Of a stretch of 64,000 nucleotides of DNA, positions 1-11,980 are shown one piece after another. The DNA lies in assembly GCA_027475525.1 (NCBI GenBank), contig JAMWFC010000113.1, positions 3,336,612 through 3,400,611 of the forward strand, in the 5' to 3' direction. Source of the DNA: Macrolepiota albuminosa. Its lineage: Eukaryota; Basidiomycota; Agaricomycetes; Agaricales; Agaricaceae. Numbering within the stretch: the stretch's first letter is position 1; every line of letters begins with the position of its first letter. Below the pieces are notes generated by a model. The model had not been told where the DNA came from. It saw only the letters and a program-made list of their open reading frames with translations, and ran no database searches. Both the position numbers and the translations under genes were made by a program.

Positions 1-909
1 TGACAATTGTGATATCTCGATGTGATATCCCAACACTGCCAGCTTACATAACTTGAACATCATTGTGTATCCAGTGTAGGAAGCTGCTGTGAGTTCTCAG
101 TTCTCGTATTGCGCCGCGATCTGCTGTGTCACGGTACACGTGACTGGCGCCCCATCATATTGGAGGGTAGTCCTCTTTTCTTATCTTAGTTCACTTCATT
201 TATAGGTACGTTATATCACACTATGGCTCAGTGAACAACAATTTATAGTGCTAATAACGCGTCGCGTTGCGAATCGCTGTTAAAAGCCTTACATGCTGCA
301 TTTGATGTTCTCGTGAATATATTCCGATTGAGACAGGACATGTAAGCCTCGGATTTTGGTTCGTACAACAGCTCACCGTAATTTTTTTTTGTCTAGATCT
401 CGGAATATTCTTCCTTCAGTCAGCGTCTGGCAGGCAAGACTAGTACTGTCAACTAGGAACCGATAGAATCATCGAGAAGTTGTTCGAGTTCCATCAGATA
501 TCTTTCCATAGATTCTGATATCTGACAGAAACCACTACTAGAGCCGAAGTGCAGATGCTAGTATGCTTTAGGACATCCAATCACGGTATAAGACTTGCTT
601 CAGACAGGCTTCTCTACCACTTCGATCCCAGCGGAATGCCCATGAGCATGCAGTCCATTTTTGCTCAAAGTTGAATCCACCTGACAGCTTCTAAGCTGTT
701 AGAGAAGCTTTGATACCAACGATGTGCCATATTTTGTGACCTTAAAGCTCGCTGCCCGGTCTGTTGACTTCGATATTACGTCTCGACTTACGGGCTTCCT
801 CTTTAGCGACGGGTAGAATCAGAACAGTTGCAGACTAATACTTTCAATTGTGTCTTCTAGGGTAACTTTCGAATGGATCACGACACACACGTGCAGCTAT
901 GCCCCATCT

Positions 910-916
910 TATAAAT
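910..916 (+). promoter_or_regulatory. Probable TATA box of the M28 peptidase gene
   Basis: The sequence TATAAAT lies about 70 nt upstream of the chosen start codon of the M28 peptidase, in an otherwise gene-free stretch (1-987). Position and sequence fit a core promoter; this is inference from spacing only. Confidence 0.4.
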
Positions 917-987
917 CCAGCTGAGATATTGACTGCACCTGTCGTTCACTCGACTTTTATCATCGCGTTCCACTATGAAGCTTCTCT

Positions 988-2425
988 ATGCTATTCTGCA
1001 TGTCGTTAGTTGCCGTGTCCGTTATGGCGATTATTGTTCCTCCAGAGGCACCTGCCACCAATGCAAAGAATATGAATCATGACAGCGTACGTTTGAAATA
1101 CTTTTTTTTGCCACCTTTTGACGATCACAAATTTCAGCTCAATGCTACCAATATGCATAGGCTCGTCAATTCTCCGAATATGGCCTCGAGGGACGTTCTT
1201 GCTACGTGTTGGTGTTACTTTCAACACGTTGCTCCTTTGATTCGACTATTTCTCAGATCCTCCTCCGTCCCACCAGCACGAGGTGAAAGAAATTTCTGCT
1301 AACCTCTCCCTTCCGAATATACAATCTTGGGTTGACCAGCTCACTGTCTATCACAACCGATATCTTGTCACAGACAGTGGTGCAGAATCAGCGGAATGGT
1401 TCGTACGAACTGTTGGCGACGTAAGCTGATTCATGGTTACCGCTACATCAGACTGATCAACTGAAATCACTAGATCATTTCAAAATATCCTGGAAGTGGC
1501 GCGACTGTGCACCCTTTCATACACACATGGGCCCAGAACTCTGTCATTGCTAGGATCCCCGGATCAACCGATGGACCGGTTACTATTATTGCGGCCCACT
1601 TGGACAGCATTAACCGCAAGGACCTGCATCAAGGTCGAGCACCCGGTGCAGATGATAATGCCGCTGCCGCCGCCGACCTTATCGAGGTCTTTCGTGTTTT
1701 GTTGGCTTCTGGTTTCAAACCGAGAACGGCTGTAGAGTTTCATTGGTATGTTATCGAAATCGAATGAAATTTTGTCGAGAGAACTTTGTGCAGGCTAACA
1801 TTCAGTGTTGTCAGGTACTCTGGTGAGGAACCGGGCAGCCTTGGGTCGCAACCTATTGCGAAGAGCTACAAAGATGCTGGGACAGGAGTGAAGGCAATGA
1901 TGAACTTCGTCCTAACCGCTTAGTACGTCAGAGATCTGTCGATTGCCTGCTAGCCAAGTGTCGGCTAACTTGCCTTTCCCCACAGCATTCCACCTGACAC
2001 AGAAGAGGTCATTGCCGTGATGCCAGTAAGGGTCTTCAGTCTTCATTGAACATGCACTCGAAATGATTTACGATTCTTCATAGGACTATGTCAGTGCGGG
2101 TCTAAGTAATTTCCTCGTTCAAGTCATTGAACAATACTCCACCCTTCCCCACATCGAGAGCAACCCCGCAAGTATATTTATCTCAGTCCTTATTCTACCT
2201 TGCTAAATTATGACTCCCATATAGTGCGGCTACCCCTGCTCAGACCATGCGATTTGGCATGAACATGGTTACCCAACATGCTTCCCGCTCGAATCGCGCC
2301 TGGATATTGCCAATCCCTTCAGGCACTCAGAAAACGATACTATCCATGTTCCTGGATTTTCTTGGTCGCACACCTTCGAATTCGCAAAGATCGGACTTGC
2401 ATTTGCTTATGAGTTGAGCGTTTGA
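988..2425 (+). CDS. Secreted M28-family leucyl aminopeptidase, probably lacking one zinc ligand
   Basis: The start at 988 gives a hydrophobic signal peptide (MLFCMSLVAVSVMAIIV). The gene is split by about six short introns, the first at 1087-1137; the second intron's donor is uncertain. Spliced translation shows the M28 metallopeptidase landmarks in order: AAHLDS (His ligand), GADDNAAAAAD (bridging Asp), SGEEPG (catalytic Glu followed by a Glu ligand), and CSDHAIW (His ligand). The family normally has an Asp in the segment NF-D-M-TAY; here it reads NFVLTAY (about 1902-1982, split by an intron), so the fourth ligand appears replaced. The family removes N-terminal residues from peptides outside the cell. 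The reading frame is otherwise intact to a stop at 2423-2425, which fits a recent loss of activity or an altered metal site. Family assignment is firm; catalytic status is inference. Confidence 0.85.
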
Positions 2426-5400
2426 TGTGAAAGAGTGTGAAAGTATATCGACTAATCTTGATACTTTTTGATCTAAGTCATTTGTATAAAGCTGTAATGT
2501 GCCTGACCTGTTTTCAACGATATTAAGGACAGTGTGTCTTGTCAAGGTTTAAGATCATAAGATGAATGACAGACAATACACCTCCGTCTTGTGAAGAGAG
2601 TCCTTTCGATTGAGAATGTCTCCACATGTCGGTGTTCTTCGCACTGGAAAGTGATTCACTTGTGACTGCTGCAGTCTGTCCCCAGACAGAAAGTACTGAT
2701 ACTTCAGCCATGGTATGCTCACTGGTCCTGCGTTGCAGCTCAATCACTGAGCCACATTCCGGACTTTGGAGCTCGAGTTGTACTTGGCCAGTGTACTGAA
2801 GGCAGAACCAAATATAGCTTGAACCATGATTTCTAGCCCTACAACGTATTCTACTTCAAATGTAGTCCGTGTTGTGGTCTGAATCACATAACATTCACGA
2901 GGAACTAGGTATGGAATAGAAAGAATCACAAATTCCACGTTGACGTCGGATGCAATAAATCTTCCTTGAACCGCATTTAATGACACGTTGTCTCGTTGTA
3001 ATCAAAAACAGGATGACGATCAAGAAAAAATATATAGATATATTGAATCTCAAGACTGTTATATTCGGCCTGTCAACGCACCACTTCGGAAGACTGTATG
3101 CATGTTGTATTTGAGTCGTGATAGTTGTGGTGTGCATAGGGGTCCTCTACATGTCTTTGACCGGAGTACATCGTATTGCAACCCCGGATAATACTGTAAG
3201 AGAGTAGGAATCGTCGGGTTGGAAGAGAACTCGAAGCTCTGAGTTGCACATATCTCAACATCATACAAGTGTTAGCATTCCCATTTCGACCTTGTATCCA
3301 TAGTGTTCTACCGGCCTTTCGTATCGAAGGTACCGGTGAATATACTCAAGACTAGCCAGCCCCTCAGCCGCGGTAACATGCGAGAAGGAGAAGGAGATAT
3401 TTCCACCCGCAGGCCTAAACAGCAATTGGTAGACTAACCCAGTGCGGAAGGAACTCGTATGCCCTCGATCCAACGCTGGACGGAAGAAGCGGCACGGTGA
3501 CCAGGAAGACGTTCCAGATGAAGACTGTGACGATGACAAACCTGGATTCAATGAACGAAGGATGCAAATTCCAGGCGCGATACGCGGATATGTGAAGAAG
3601 TCTACCGAGAAATGCCGCAATCCAGAGCATAGGGTAAGGACAGAGGTTTATTTAATTCCTGTCATAGGTAAGGAGGCAGGAATATGCTTTTTCAAGAGAG
3701 AGTGGGTGCCTTTGGTAAAGAAAAAAAGATGAACTCCATCATGCCCGATCTCTTGTATTATCGGACACAAGGCTGGGAATTACCTCGCGCATGAAGGAAT
3801 GCAGCAGCAAGCACCTTGCCTCGGATGAATATGGCGATGATGATGCTTGAAATATTTGTACTTGCAGCCAGTGAACGGAGATCAGTTATCGAAAGCCGAA
3901 AAGATGGTATAGAAAGAGAGGTTCTTGGTTCTACCGTATTGGTTGCCGGTCCGAAGACATGCCGGAAAAGGAGTGCCCTGAGCCACTAAGAGTATCACCA
4001 AGACCAGGTGAACATGATTGTAAAACAATCCTTGTACACACGCAACAGTCTTACTGAAGGGGGGCGTAATTGACAGCAAAAACAAAGTCACCTAATGTTG
4101 AGGAGATAAGTCAAGGCACGTATCTCGGGCCGACGGTTCCGCACAAGGTCAGCACTTGCACAGATACGTAAAGACCTGACGCTGACAGATGCAAACCCGC
4201 TGCAATCCTGTTCTCGGATTTTCAACTGATCTTAAATTACCATCAGGTTGAATAGACCGGTCACTGTACCGGTTGAGCAAGTGTGTGCACTACCCTCCAA
4301 GAGAGTTCGACCAGAGAAGACGTCAGGGGCTTCGGATTCGGACTCGATGGAGAATCCAGGAACACTTGGGAGGCGGAGCATCCCGTGGTAGGAGAGACCA
4401 AGGATGTTCTCGATTCACAAGCCGTAAGAAGGTATACTAATAACCGCATCAGCGTGGAAGCAAATATCAAGCAATAAAAGCGATGCCTCAAACGGGACTT
4501 AACAACAAAGCTTCAGAAATATCTGAATACTGCAGCATTCAGCAAAAGTACTAAATCGAAGGTTTTAAATGGCAGTTGAGTCTGTAATATGTAAGAAATG
4601 ACTAGGCGGGAAACATATCGCCTGGAACGGAAGACTATACTTGAACTTTCATTTTTTCGAGCCGTCACTATATGGTAGACCATCTGTGAGACGCTGTGCG
4701 ATAAAGCAAGGACCACTAAAATTATGTCAAAACAAAACACAGTGCCGAGTTTTCAGAAAGAGTACCTGTAACCCAATTTTGAGAAATGAGATGGCAATTA
4801 ATTACAGCGCAGAGACACGCTTGAGGGTCACATAAACTCTGAAGAGATATTCAACCCTGTGCTAGTACAGATGTTGAGATTGAGAGGAAGAACACGGCGC
4901 CTTATTACCACGATTGAAGAAAGGGAGGTTCCTACAAACATAGAATTGACTTGTCTGTTATATCACATTCGTAAATTGATTTCAGACAACGAACGGATAA
5001 ACAGGTATGTCCTGGTAGTTGGATTGAAACACTTTGCAAAACTCAACAACATCGTGCAGGTACAAAGCAGTAGGATAAGATTCCAAATGTGATCTCGAAT
5101 TATTCGGAAGTTCGATCGTCGGTATTATGGGCCAGCTGGCTCGACTCTTCTGCTCACCTAGTTGTTGCAAGAGCAGAGGAGATAAGTTGCAAATGCTGAG
5201 CTGCAAGGACTCGACAACTGATACGGTTCGTTAAAAGGGCCCCAAAAAAAGCGAAGGTAAACCCTGCCAAGCAACTAAAAGTAGGTCGTCATGACACTAA
5301 GGGCCACCCACAGTTATTTAGACTTGCTGATGTAAACTACTCAACGACTCGAAAGAGTTTAATAATTTAACTTCCAACACAACATGAATCACATCTCTTT

Positions 5401-5464
5401 TGAATTCACTGTTCTTTCAGTATGTATAATACAACAAACAGTTCATTGAAGTCCATCGAGTCAT
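2426..5464. other. 3-kb stretch without a confident gene; possible decayed membrane-protein exons on the minus strand
   Basis: No convincing spliced gene was found. On the minus strand, segments at about 4091-3885, 3870-3785 and 3630-3415 translate into hydrophobic stretches (for example SSIIIAIFIRGKVLAAAFLH and LWIAAFLGRLLHISAYRAW) separated by possible introns. These resemble membrane spans. A link to isoprenylcysteine methyltransferase-like proteins was considered, because of the GRLLHISAYRAW segment, but no catalytic C-terminus could be read. Treat as an unresolved or decayed membrane-protein gene. Confidence 0.2.
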
Positions 5465-6127
5465 TTAAACGGTTCCGCACCGAGCGATGGTGACCTTCTT
5501 CGAGATTTTTCCAGACGCGGATCCCAACTTGTCAATCTTTTTAACAATGTCCATACCCTCTACAACCTCACCTACAAAAGCAAATTAAGAACTAAGAATA
5601 CAGAATTTACGAACTGAACAAGACTGACCGAAGACAACATGGGCACCATCGAGCCAAGAGGTCGCGACAGTAGTAATGAAGAATTGAGAACCGTTGGTGT
5701 TCTTGCCAGCATTGGCCATGGAGAGAAGACCGGGCTTGGAGTGCTTAATCTGGAAGTTCTCATCTAATCACAACTCATGAGATTATCTAATCAAATCGAT
5801 AAGATCAGATGAAAGGTTGCTATGTACCGGCAAATTTCTCTCCGTAGATCGATATTCCACCGGTACCATCGCCGTGGGTGAAGTCACCTCCCTGAAGCAT
5901 GAAATCGGGGATGACACGATGGAAGGAGGATGCGACGTAGCCAAAGCCATGCTCGCAAGTCGCAAGCTCACGGAAGTTCCTTGTCGTCTTGGGAACGACA
6001 TCATCATAAAGCTTGAATACAATGCGGCCAAGGGGCCGATTGTCGAGTGTGATATCGAACTAGATTAAGACGGAGGCTCCCGGCCAATAATCCAGTACTT
6101 GGATTGGCTTACGAATACGTTAGCCAT
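5465..6127 (-). CDS. Cyclophilin-type peptidyl-prolyl cis-trans isomerase (copy 1)
   Basis: Four exons on the minus strand (6127-6113, 6059-5828, 5763-5629, 5571-5465) give a 162-residue single-domain cyclophilin starting MANVFFDI and ending ARCGTV. Active-site signatures are present: [14 protein letters not shown] (catalytic Arg and the hydrophobic pocket), [10 protein letters not shown], and [11 protein letters not shown] (the Trp and His that contact cyclosporin in the family). The enzyme isomerises Xaa-Pro bonds; with no signal peptide it should be cytosolic. Exon sizes after the first (232, 135, 107 nt) are the same as in the neighbouring copy at 6350-7009, so the two arose by tandem duplication. 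The later part of the NxxF core and all intron phases are intact, so both look functional. Confidence 0.93.
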
Positions 6128-6349
6128 GGTGGAAATGAGAAGAGTGGCGTGTAAGCCCCAACGATGATATCTCTATTTTGAAGATATTCGGCGATTACCG
6201 ATTGACCATATCACTCTTTGGAAGAATATGTTTTTCTTCAAGTCATAGTATGTACTTCAATCGCAATTGTAGTCAGTATATAGGTAGATTGTTGCTTCAA
6301 CCTCAAAGATCTTATCGTATGTAATACAAATTGTTTGGGATCGTTCAAC

Positions 6350-7009
6350 TCAGACAGTTCCGGACTTGGAGATGGTGACGGTTTTCGAGAGCTTGCCAGA
6401 CGAAGATCCCAGCTTCTCGATCTTTTTAACAAGATCCATACCCTCAACAACCTCACCTAGGAAAGTCAAGAACATAAGCAATTTTCATGCATGGTAAACG
6501 AATTATCGTTACCGAAAACGACGTGAGCACCATCAAGCCAGGGTGTCTTGACGGTGGTGATGAAGAACTGAGAGCCGTTGGTGTTCTTGCCAGCGTTGGC
6601 CATAGATAGGATACCAGGGCGAGTGTGCTTCTCAGTGAAGTTCTCATCTAATCACATATCGCGATTCAGATCAATGTGTAAATCAGATAATTCGGGTATC
6701 TACCAGCAAACTTCTCTCCATAGATCGATTTGCCACCGGTACCGTTGCCCTTGGTGAAGTCACCTCCCTGGAGCATAAAATCGGGGATGACACGGTGGAA
6801 GGAGGATCCGGCATAACCAAAGCCATGCACGCCTGTCGCGAGCTCACGGAAGTTCTTGGCCGTCTTGGGTACGACATCGTCATAAAGCTTCATGACGATG
6901 CGTCCGGAGTCCTCATTGTTGATCTTAATATCGAACTATACTTAAAGATGTAGGAGGTATTGGGTGCATTCATGAGACGACTCACATATACGTTGGGTTG
7001 AGACGACAT
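6350..7009 (-). CDS. Cyclophilin-type peptidyl-prolyl cis-trans isomerase (copy 2)
   Basis: Four exons (7009-6986, 6935-6704, 6647-6513, 6456-6350) encode 165 residues starting [11 protein letters not shown] and ending [30 protein letters not shown] and [11 protein letters not shown] mark a complete cyclophilin fold with the catalytic Arg and the cyclosporin-contact Trp. Internal exon lengths match copy 1 exactly. The encoded proteins differ mainly in the first strands (SGRIVMKL here, LGRIVFKL in copy 1) and at the C-terminus. No targeting peptide is visible, so a cytosolic or nuclear location is likely. It lies 222 nt upstream of copy 1 in the same direction; the short gap must contain the promoter of copy 1. 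Confidence 0.93.
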
Positions 7010-7268
7010 GGCAAAAGCGGGAAGGAGTGTGAAAAGATGCACCTGATTGGCGGAGGCAATAAAAAGGAAATGTCAGAGTTGCTTACAAATACACTGATGG
7101 ATTATCAGATATGGGCGACTAGTATACTACCCGCTTGCAAAAGGATCAGGAAGGATAAGTTGAGCTTCCATGGCCGAAATTGACGGGATTAAATGGATGC
7201 AACAAAATTCTATTTAAGTGAATTTCATGTTTCATATGTATATTCACAATAGGAATGATATTCGTGCA

Positions 7269-7640
7269 TTAGATGGTCCCACATGCGGCGATGACAACTG
7301 CGCTTGGAGGCGTACCGTGTGGTGTTACAAGAGCTTCTATACATTTCGCAAGATCCATCTTCTCAATGACTTCATTTGTCGTACTTTGATAAGTATCTCG
7401 ATCTTCGTGCAAGTCTATGAAGCCCTACCAAACATGACATCAAATCCGTTGAGCCATGGTGGTAGCGACGGTAGTATCACAAACTCAGAGCCGTTACATA
7501 GTAACCTTTTCCGAATCAGCCATCGAGAGGAGGCCGGGCAAGATAGGCCACAGGCCAAAAGCTGCGAGGAATAAACCATGTGATGTGCATTTTGGGTTTC
7601 TTCGAGCGAGACCAGGAAAGAAGGACAAGGTTGCAATGCT
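7269..7640 (-). pseudogene. Decayed third cyclophilin copy
   Basis: The minus strand holds a diverged cyclophilin C-terminal half: PGLLSMADSEKV, then in another frame NGSEFVILPSLPPWLNGFD and VMFG, then, after an intron-like gap, NEVIEKMDLAKCIEAL and a terminal AACGTI before a stop at 7269. These align with [36 protein letters not shown] and ARCGTV of the two intact copies just downstream. A frameshift between LLSMAD and NGSEF, and loss of the N-terminal half (no clear FHRVI segment in 7640-7880), make it a pseudogene. It extends the tandem array to three units. Confidence 0.7.
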
Positions 7641-8085
7641 TTGACGAGTACAAGTCTCATTGGCGACTGTCCTTGCTCTAGGAATCCAATGTTACACAAG
7701 TGTCTTGGGCATCAGCAAGAGTCAAAGCTTTTCTATTGAAGATTGGAACCACTTGGTTGAGTCAACGCCGGACTTGGAAAGTTTCGCAGCCAAAAAGGCT
7801 GTGAGAGTTGTGAGAGTGGTGTGTGAATTCCAATCCTACCTGATACGTTGGCGACCTCTGAGTTCTCAGGGCTGTTGAGTTTTAGGTTCATCGCATCATC
7901 GATTCATCGCATCATCGAAGGGTAAACGCCATGGCTTCAGAGAATAATGAAAAAGATTGCGAGCTCTCGTGACAGGACACACAATTGCATGACGGCCTGT
8001 GATATGATGAACATAGAAAGAGGGACGAGGACAGGTCGTCATAGATGATGCCTTGTCATAAGCAGCTAACAACATCAAATAAAGG

Positions 8086-10315
8086 TCATAAATACTCCGA
8101 ATTGTCATGAGATATCTTTCGCGAGAAATCGTGAGACGAACTCTCGTGCGCCCTGGCGGCGTTCTGCTCGTGTACTCGGGCCATGACAACCGAATGTGCC
8201 CTCCACGGCTTCAATCCAGGCGCGAACAGTTCCTCCATTCGTTCGAGCGGGACTTGCTTTGTTTCCGGTAGAATGCACTGCAGGAAATCAGATCATTAGA
8301 AACGCGGGTACGGCGATGTGGAGCGTCCTTACGAAGACATAGAGGATAGATAGCATCATCAGCGAGGCGAAGAAGATGTAGACGCCATAACCCATAGTGA
8401 TGAACATCTGCGGCGTGAACCGGGCAACAAGGAAACTGCACGGAAGTGTTGTGTCAGAGTATTGTAACCAGAAAATCAAACGTCATCCACCCATATAACC
8501 AGTTGGACGCAGCCATGCACGCTTGCGTAAATGTCCGAACGTGTTGAGGGAAAAACTCAGCCCCAACGACCCATGGGGTACCATTCCACGTTGGTGAATA
8601 GAATATAGTCCAGATGTAGAAGAAAGCGACTGTGAAAGTCCCGGTTAGGAATCGCATCACGTGTCACGTAATCACCGGGAGAGGGGGAGCTATTCACCGG
8701 CACTACGCCCTCCAGCATTCAACGCAACAGATCCATTAGTAGAAGTCGTCACAGGCTTCGAAATCGCGATGTACGCCCCAATGTAATACATGGAGATCCC
8801 GCCGCCAATAGACCCGACCATCAACAGGTAACGGCGTCCTAATGTGTCCACCAGATACAGGAGCCAGATGAGAGAACCAACGAGCTTAACTAGGGAGACC
8901 TGCTTAGATCAACCTCGTCAGGGCCTAGGCGGCGCAGAAGCTCACTGATGCCATAGACTCCGGTAGTTAGGAGTGCAGTATTAGTCCCCGTGATCCCGAT
9001 CGAGTTGAAGATAGTCGGGCTGTGAGGTTTGAGTAAATTTGAGTGGCTGCAAAGCAAATGTGGCAGGCGAACATACGAGTAATAATTTATCGCGTTGATG
9101 CCAGTTGCATTCTGCCAAGCGAAGAGGCTGGAGCCGATGAGCAGGCGTTTGATTAGCATATTGTTCGTTAAGACGTTCCTCAGGGGACCGAAAAACCCTG
9201 CTCCGACGAGGCCACGTTCGTGTGCGATAGTTTGTGCAATAGATTCGTACTCTTGGACGACATAAGGGTGGTCGTCGGGTAGGTTTCGGAGGTAGGAAAG
9301 ATTCTTCAAGGCTTGGGTATTGCGATCACGAGAAAAGAGCCATCGAGGTGACTCTGTAAGGAACCAAGCTCCGATGAACAACAGCCCACCAGGCTGTCGA
9401 AGTTGGTCTTCAGTCGGCCATCCAGACTCCTCCGAATCGCGGAACTTACGATGAATTGGACTGCGAACGCTATCAACCATTGAGGGCGACCAGGTGTTAA
9501 GTGGATGCTGACGCCATAGTTAATCCAGAAGCCTCGAAGAGAGGTTAGGAGCGCAGTGATAACGATCTCGCCAAGGGAATACCTATAACACCACCTATCT
9601 GCCAACAGAGTTCGTAAAGACCAATCAATCTGCCTCGTATTGCTGGCGGCGAGATTTCAGCCACGTAGATAGGCTGTGAACAGCTAAGAAGACAAGATAT
9701 GCTCCGCAAACAGCAAGTGTCCGCTTACTGCCAGATTCGACGCCGCACCAATCGCAAGTCCTACAATGACCCGGCCGGCATATATGATTCCCAAGCCAGT
9801 ATTTGACCTGCCAAAATGTCAAGGCTCGGACGTCGAGCGTAGAATTGACTTATACTCACGAAGCGACGACTTGAAGAATGACTCCTATGCAGAACACAAT
9901 GGCAGACACCAACAATCCCACCTTACGGCCATAGAAGAAGCCAAGAGGGTAGCCGAAGATAGAGCCAAAGAAGGAGCTGTGATACTATGAGCGACTTTAC
10001 CTAGCGAAAGTAAACACACGACCATACCCAGCTTGATACAGCGAAACTATGTTCGCCGAGATGAGGGCGAATTTACTAGAAGAGATTTTGTCGAGTCCAA
10101 ACTCGGCCTTGAAGCTGGGCAGTGCTATAGAGGTTCCTATAAAGGCAGCGTCATACCTAGGAATTGGTGTCAGTACAGAGTAAGAACCATAGCTTGTCGA
10201 TCACTGACCCGATCATGACTGCTGCGAAAGCTGAGATCATGGCTGCAGAGTACACCCTCCGGTTGTAAACGTCCTTTGGCGTGGGCCGGTCCTCAACAAG
10301 AGAAAAGTGCCCCAT
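8086..10315 (-). CDS. MFS sugar/quinate transporter (quinate permease-like)
   Basis: A multi-exon minus-strand gene starting MGHFSLVEDRPTPKDVYNRR at 10315 and ending in SHDNSEYL at 8086. Reading the exons gives the classic sugar-porter motifs in order: AGRVIVGLAIGAASN, PIYVAEISPPAIRGRL, TESPRWLF, NATGINAINYYSPTIF, VDTLGRRYLLMVG and the late TM segment EFFPQHVRTFTQACMAASNW. Twelve TM segments are expected and hydrophobic blocks occur throughout. The N-terminus (EDRPTPKxVYNxRVY) and the 'GYDAAFIGTSIALPSF' segment resemble fungal quinate permeases (QutD/Qa-Y type). It diverges from a quinate/shikimate dehydrogenase-like gene 314 nt away, which supports uptake of quinate or a related hydroxy-acid. 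Plasma-membrane location is inferred. Substrate is an inference from context and N-terminal resemblance. Confidence 0.85.
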
Positions 10316-10629
10316 GATGATGACTAGAACCGCTCGTTGTGGTAGCGGCAGATGAGCAAGCGACGCGTAGCCCCAGGATCCTGTAATTTTTTTGCTGCAT
10401 GCTGCTATAGGATGCCATTAGCGGTCTGCCAAGGTCTGCTGACCATTTTGTCAGGAAAGTATCTTGGTGACCAACGTGGAGAAACAAACATGATTGGAGG
10501 TTCGGACAGTTCGGTGATAAACTAATTCTCATCTCATGCCCTTGAACTCTCACAATGCAGAATGTTACATATTCCTTCTGTCAGGATGCTGACGCCCACA
10601 TTGTGAATATTTGACAGAGCATTCTACTA
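10316..10629. promoter_or_regulatory. Shared divergent promoter region between transporter and dehydrogenase
   Basis: This 314-bp gap separates two divergently transcribed genes that look functionally related, so one set of regulatory sites could control both. No specific operator or clear TATA box was recognised. Confidence 0.35.
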
Positions 10630-11980
10630 ATGACATCGTCATATTCACCACCAGCTGGAAAAAAGTTCTATCTCTTTGGTTATCCTGTTGCTCATTCTGC
10701 TGCACCGACGTTGCACAACCACTCTTTCACTCACTGGCCAAATGGGCGTGCACAACCGAACACGTATGAAATTTGGTCAACAAGCCAAGTCACAAACGCA
10801 TTACTCCAAATTTTATCCAGCGACGACTGTGGAGGCGCGGCGTCAGTCATTCCTCAAATCGCCTTGACTACATGCTCACTTGCGCCAAAGGGTGACCATG
10901 CCTATAAAGGCCGCGATTATCCCCTTTCTTGACGAGCTATCGCCTGAAAGCCGCATCACGGGTACCTGTAACACCATTGTCAAGGTCCCAACAAGCAGTG
11001 GGCACAAACTTGTGGGTCAGAATACCGACAGTAAGCCACACAATCTCCTCTCATACATTCGTTGAACAAATGTCTCCATGTACAGTCCTTGGTGTGCGAA
11101 ATACTCTTCTACGTGCACTCCGATCACAGTTTCCAACCAGAATAATTTCTCCTGAAGCTTCATACCCGACCAAAACCGGCGCCGGAGTCATTATTGGAGG
11201 TGGAGCAACAACTCGATCCGCTGCTTATGCCCTGACCCTCCTGGGCCTCAGCCCATTGTTCCTTGTAAATCGCGATCCAGCAGAGGTCGAAGCCGTGCAA
11301 TCGTCACTCTCACATTTGACTATCGTCCATCTCAGGAACTCGGAGCATGTAGAAATGCACCTAGGTCAACTGGGATCTCCTAGAGTCCTAATGGTAGTAG
11401 GCGCCATCCGTGAGTCCTGTCCTTGATTTAAGGTTCGTACCTTGAGATTCACATTGTGTTGGGTTAGCGGCAACTGCTCCAGTCACACCGCAAGAACGAG
11501 AGGTATACGCGACAGTCTCCACAATCCTTACCATACCTTACGTCAAGCCAGCACAAATCGATGAAAGTCTACCCATCCCCGATCAGCGAATATTCTTGGA
11601 AATGGCTGTAAGTTATTCCACAACCTATGGTTCTCGTGCAGGTTCTAGCTATACCCCATTCAGTACAAACCTCGTGTAACACCAATGCTCCAAGTCGCCC
11701 TAGCCCACGGTTGGCACGGGATCGACGGCATACAAGTCAGTAACCACCGCACAACATCTTACACCTGATCTTTGAATTCTCTTTCCTTCCGCGTGATAAG
11801 GCTACGATAGAACAAGGATTGGCCCAGCAGCGCATGTGGTACCTGTCCGACCCTTCCCTGCGCGCGGGCAGCGACGGAAGCATTTTTGACACCAAAATGG
11901 AAGATTCGACGAGGAAGCTTGGGAAAAGTATGACTGACATTTTACCTCCCGGCGTTGAAGTAGACAGGGCATTACGATGA
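10630..11980 (+). CDS. Quinate/shikimate dehydrogenase-like (AroE fold)
   Basis: Starts MTSSYSPPAGKKFYLFGYPV. After removing short introns (first at about 10842-10902) the protein shows the substrate-binding domain signature GYPVAHSAAPTLHN, the catalytic-lysine motif AVTMPIK, the N-T-D motif carrying the catalytic Asp (QNTD followed by ILGVRNT in the next exon), and a Rossmann dinucleotide loop GGGATTRSAAYAL. The C-terminal part (IFLEMAYKP, HGWHGIDGI, QGLAQQRMW) matches the family's closing helix. Length, about 310-330 residues, fits a stand-alone enzyme and not the pentafunctional AROM. The reaction would be oxidation of quinate or shikimate with NAD(P)+. Divergent pairing with a quinate-permease-like gene favours a catabolic role. 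Whether quinate or shikimate is preferred cannot be told by eye. Confidence 0.8.

Noticed and set aside
3261..4740. Isoprenylcysteine methyltransferase-like gene on the minus strand
   Set aside because: Hydrophobic segments exist and one weakly resembles the family, but the conserved C-terminal active-site region could not be found; kept only as an unresolved membrane-like region.
7660..7878. N-terminal half of the third cyclophilin
   Set aside because: The minus strand here shows no FHRVI or QGGD block; similarity is too weak to extend the pseudogene.
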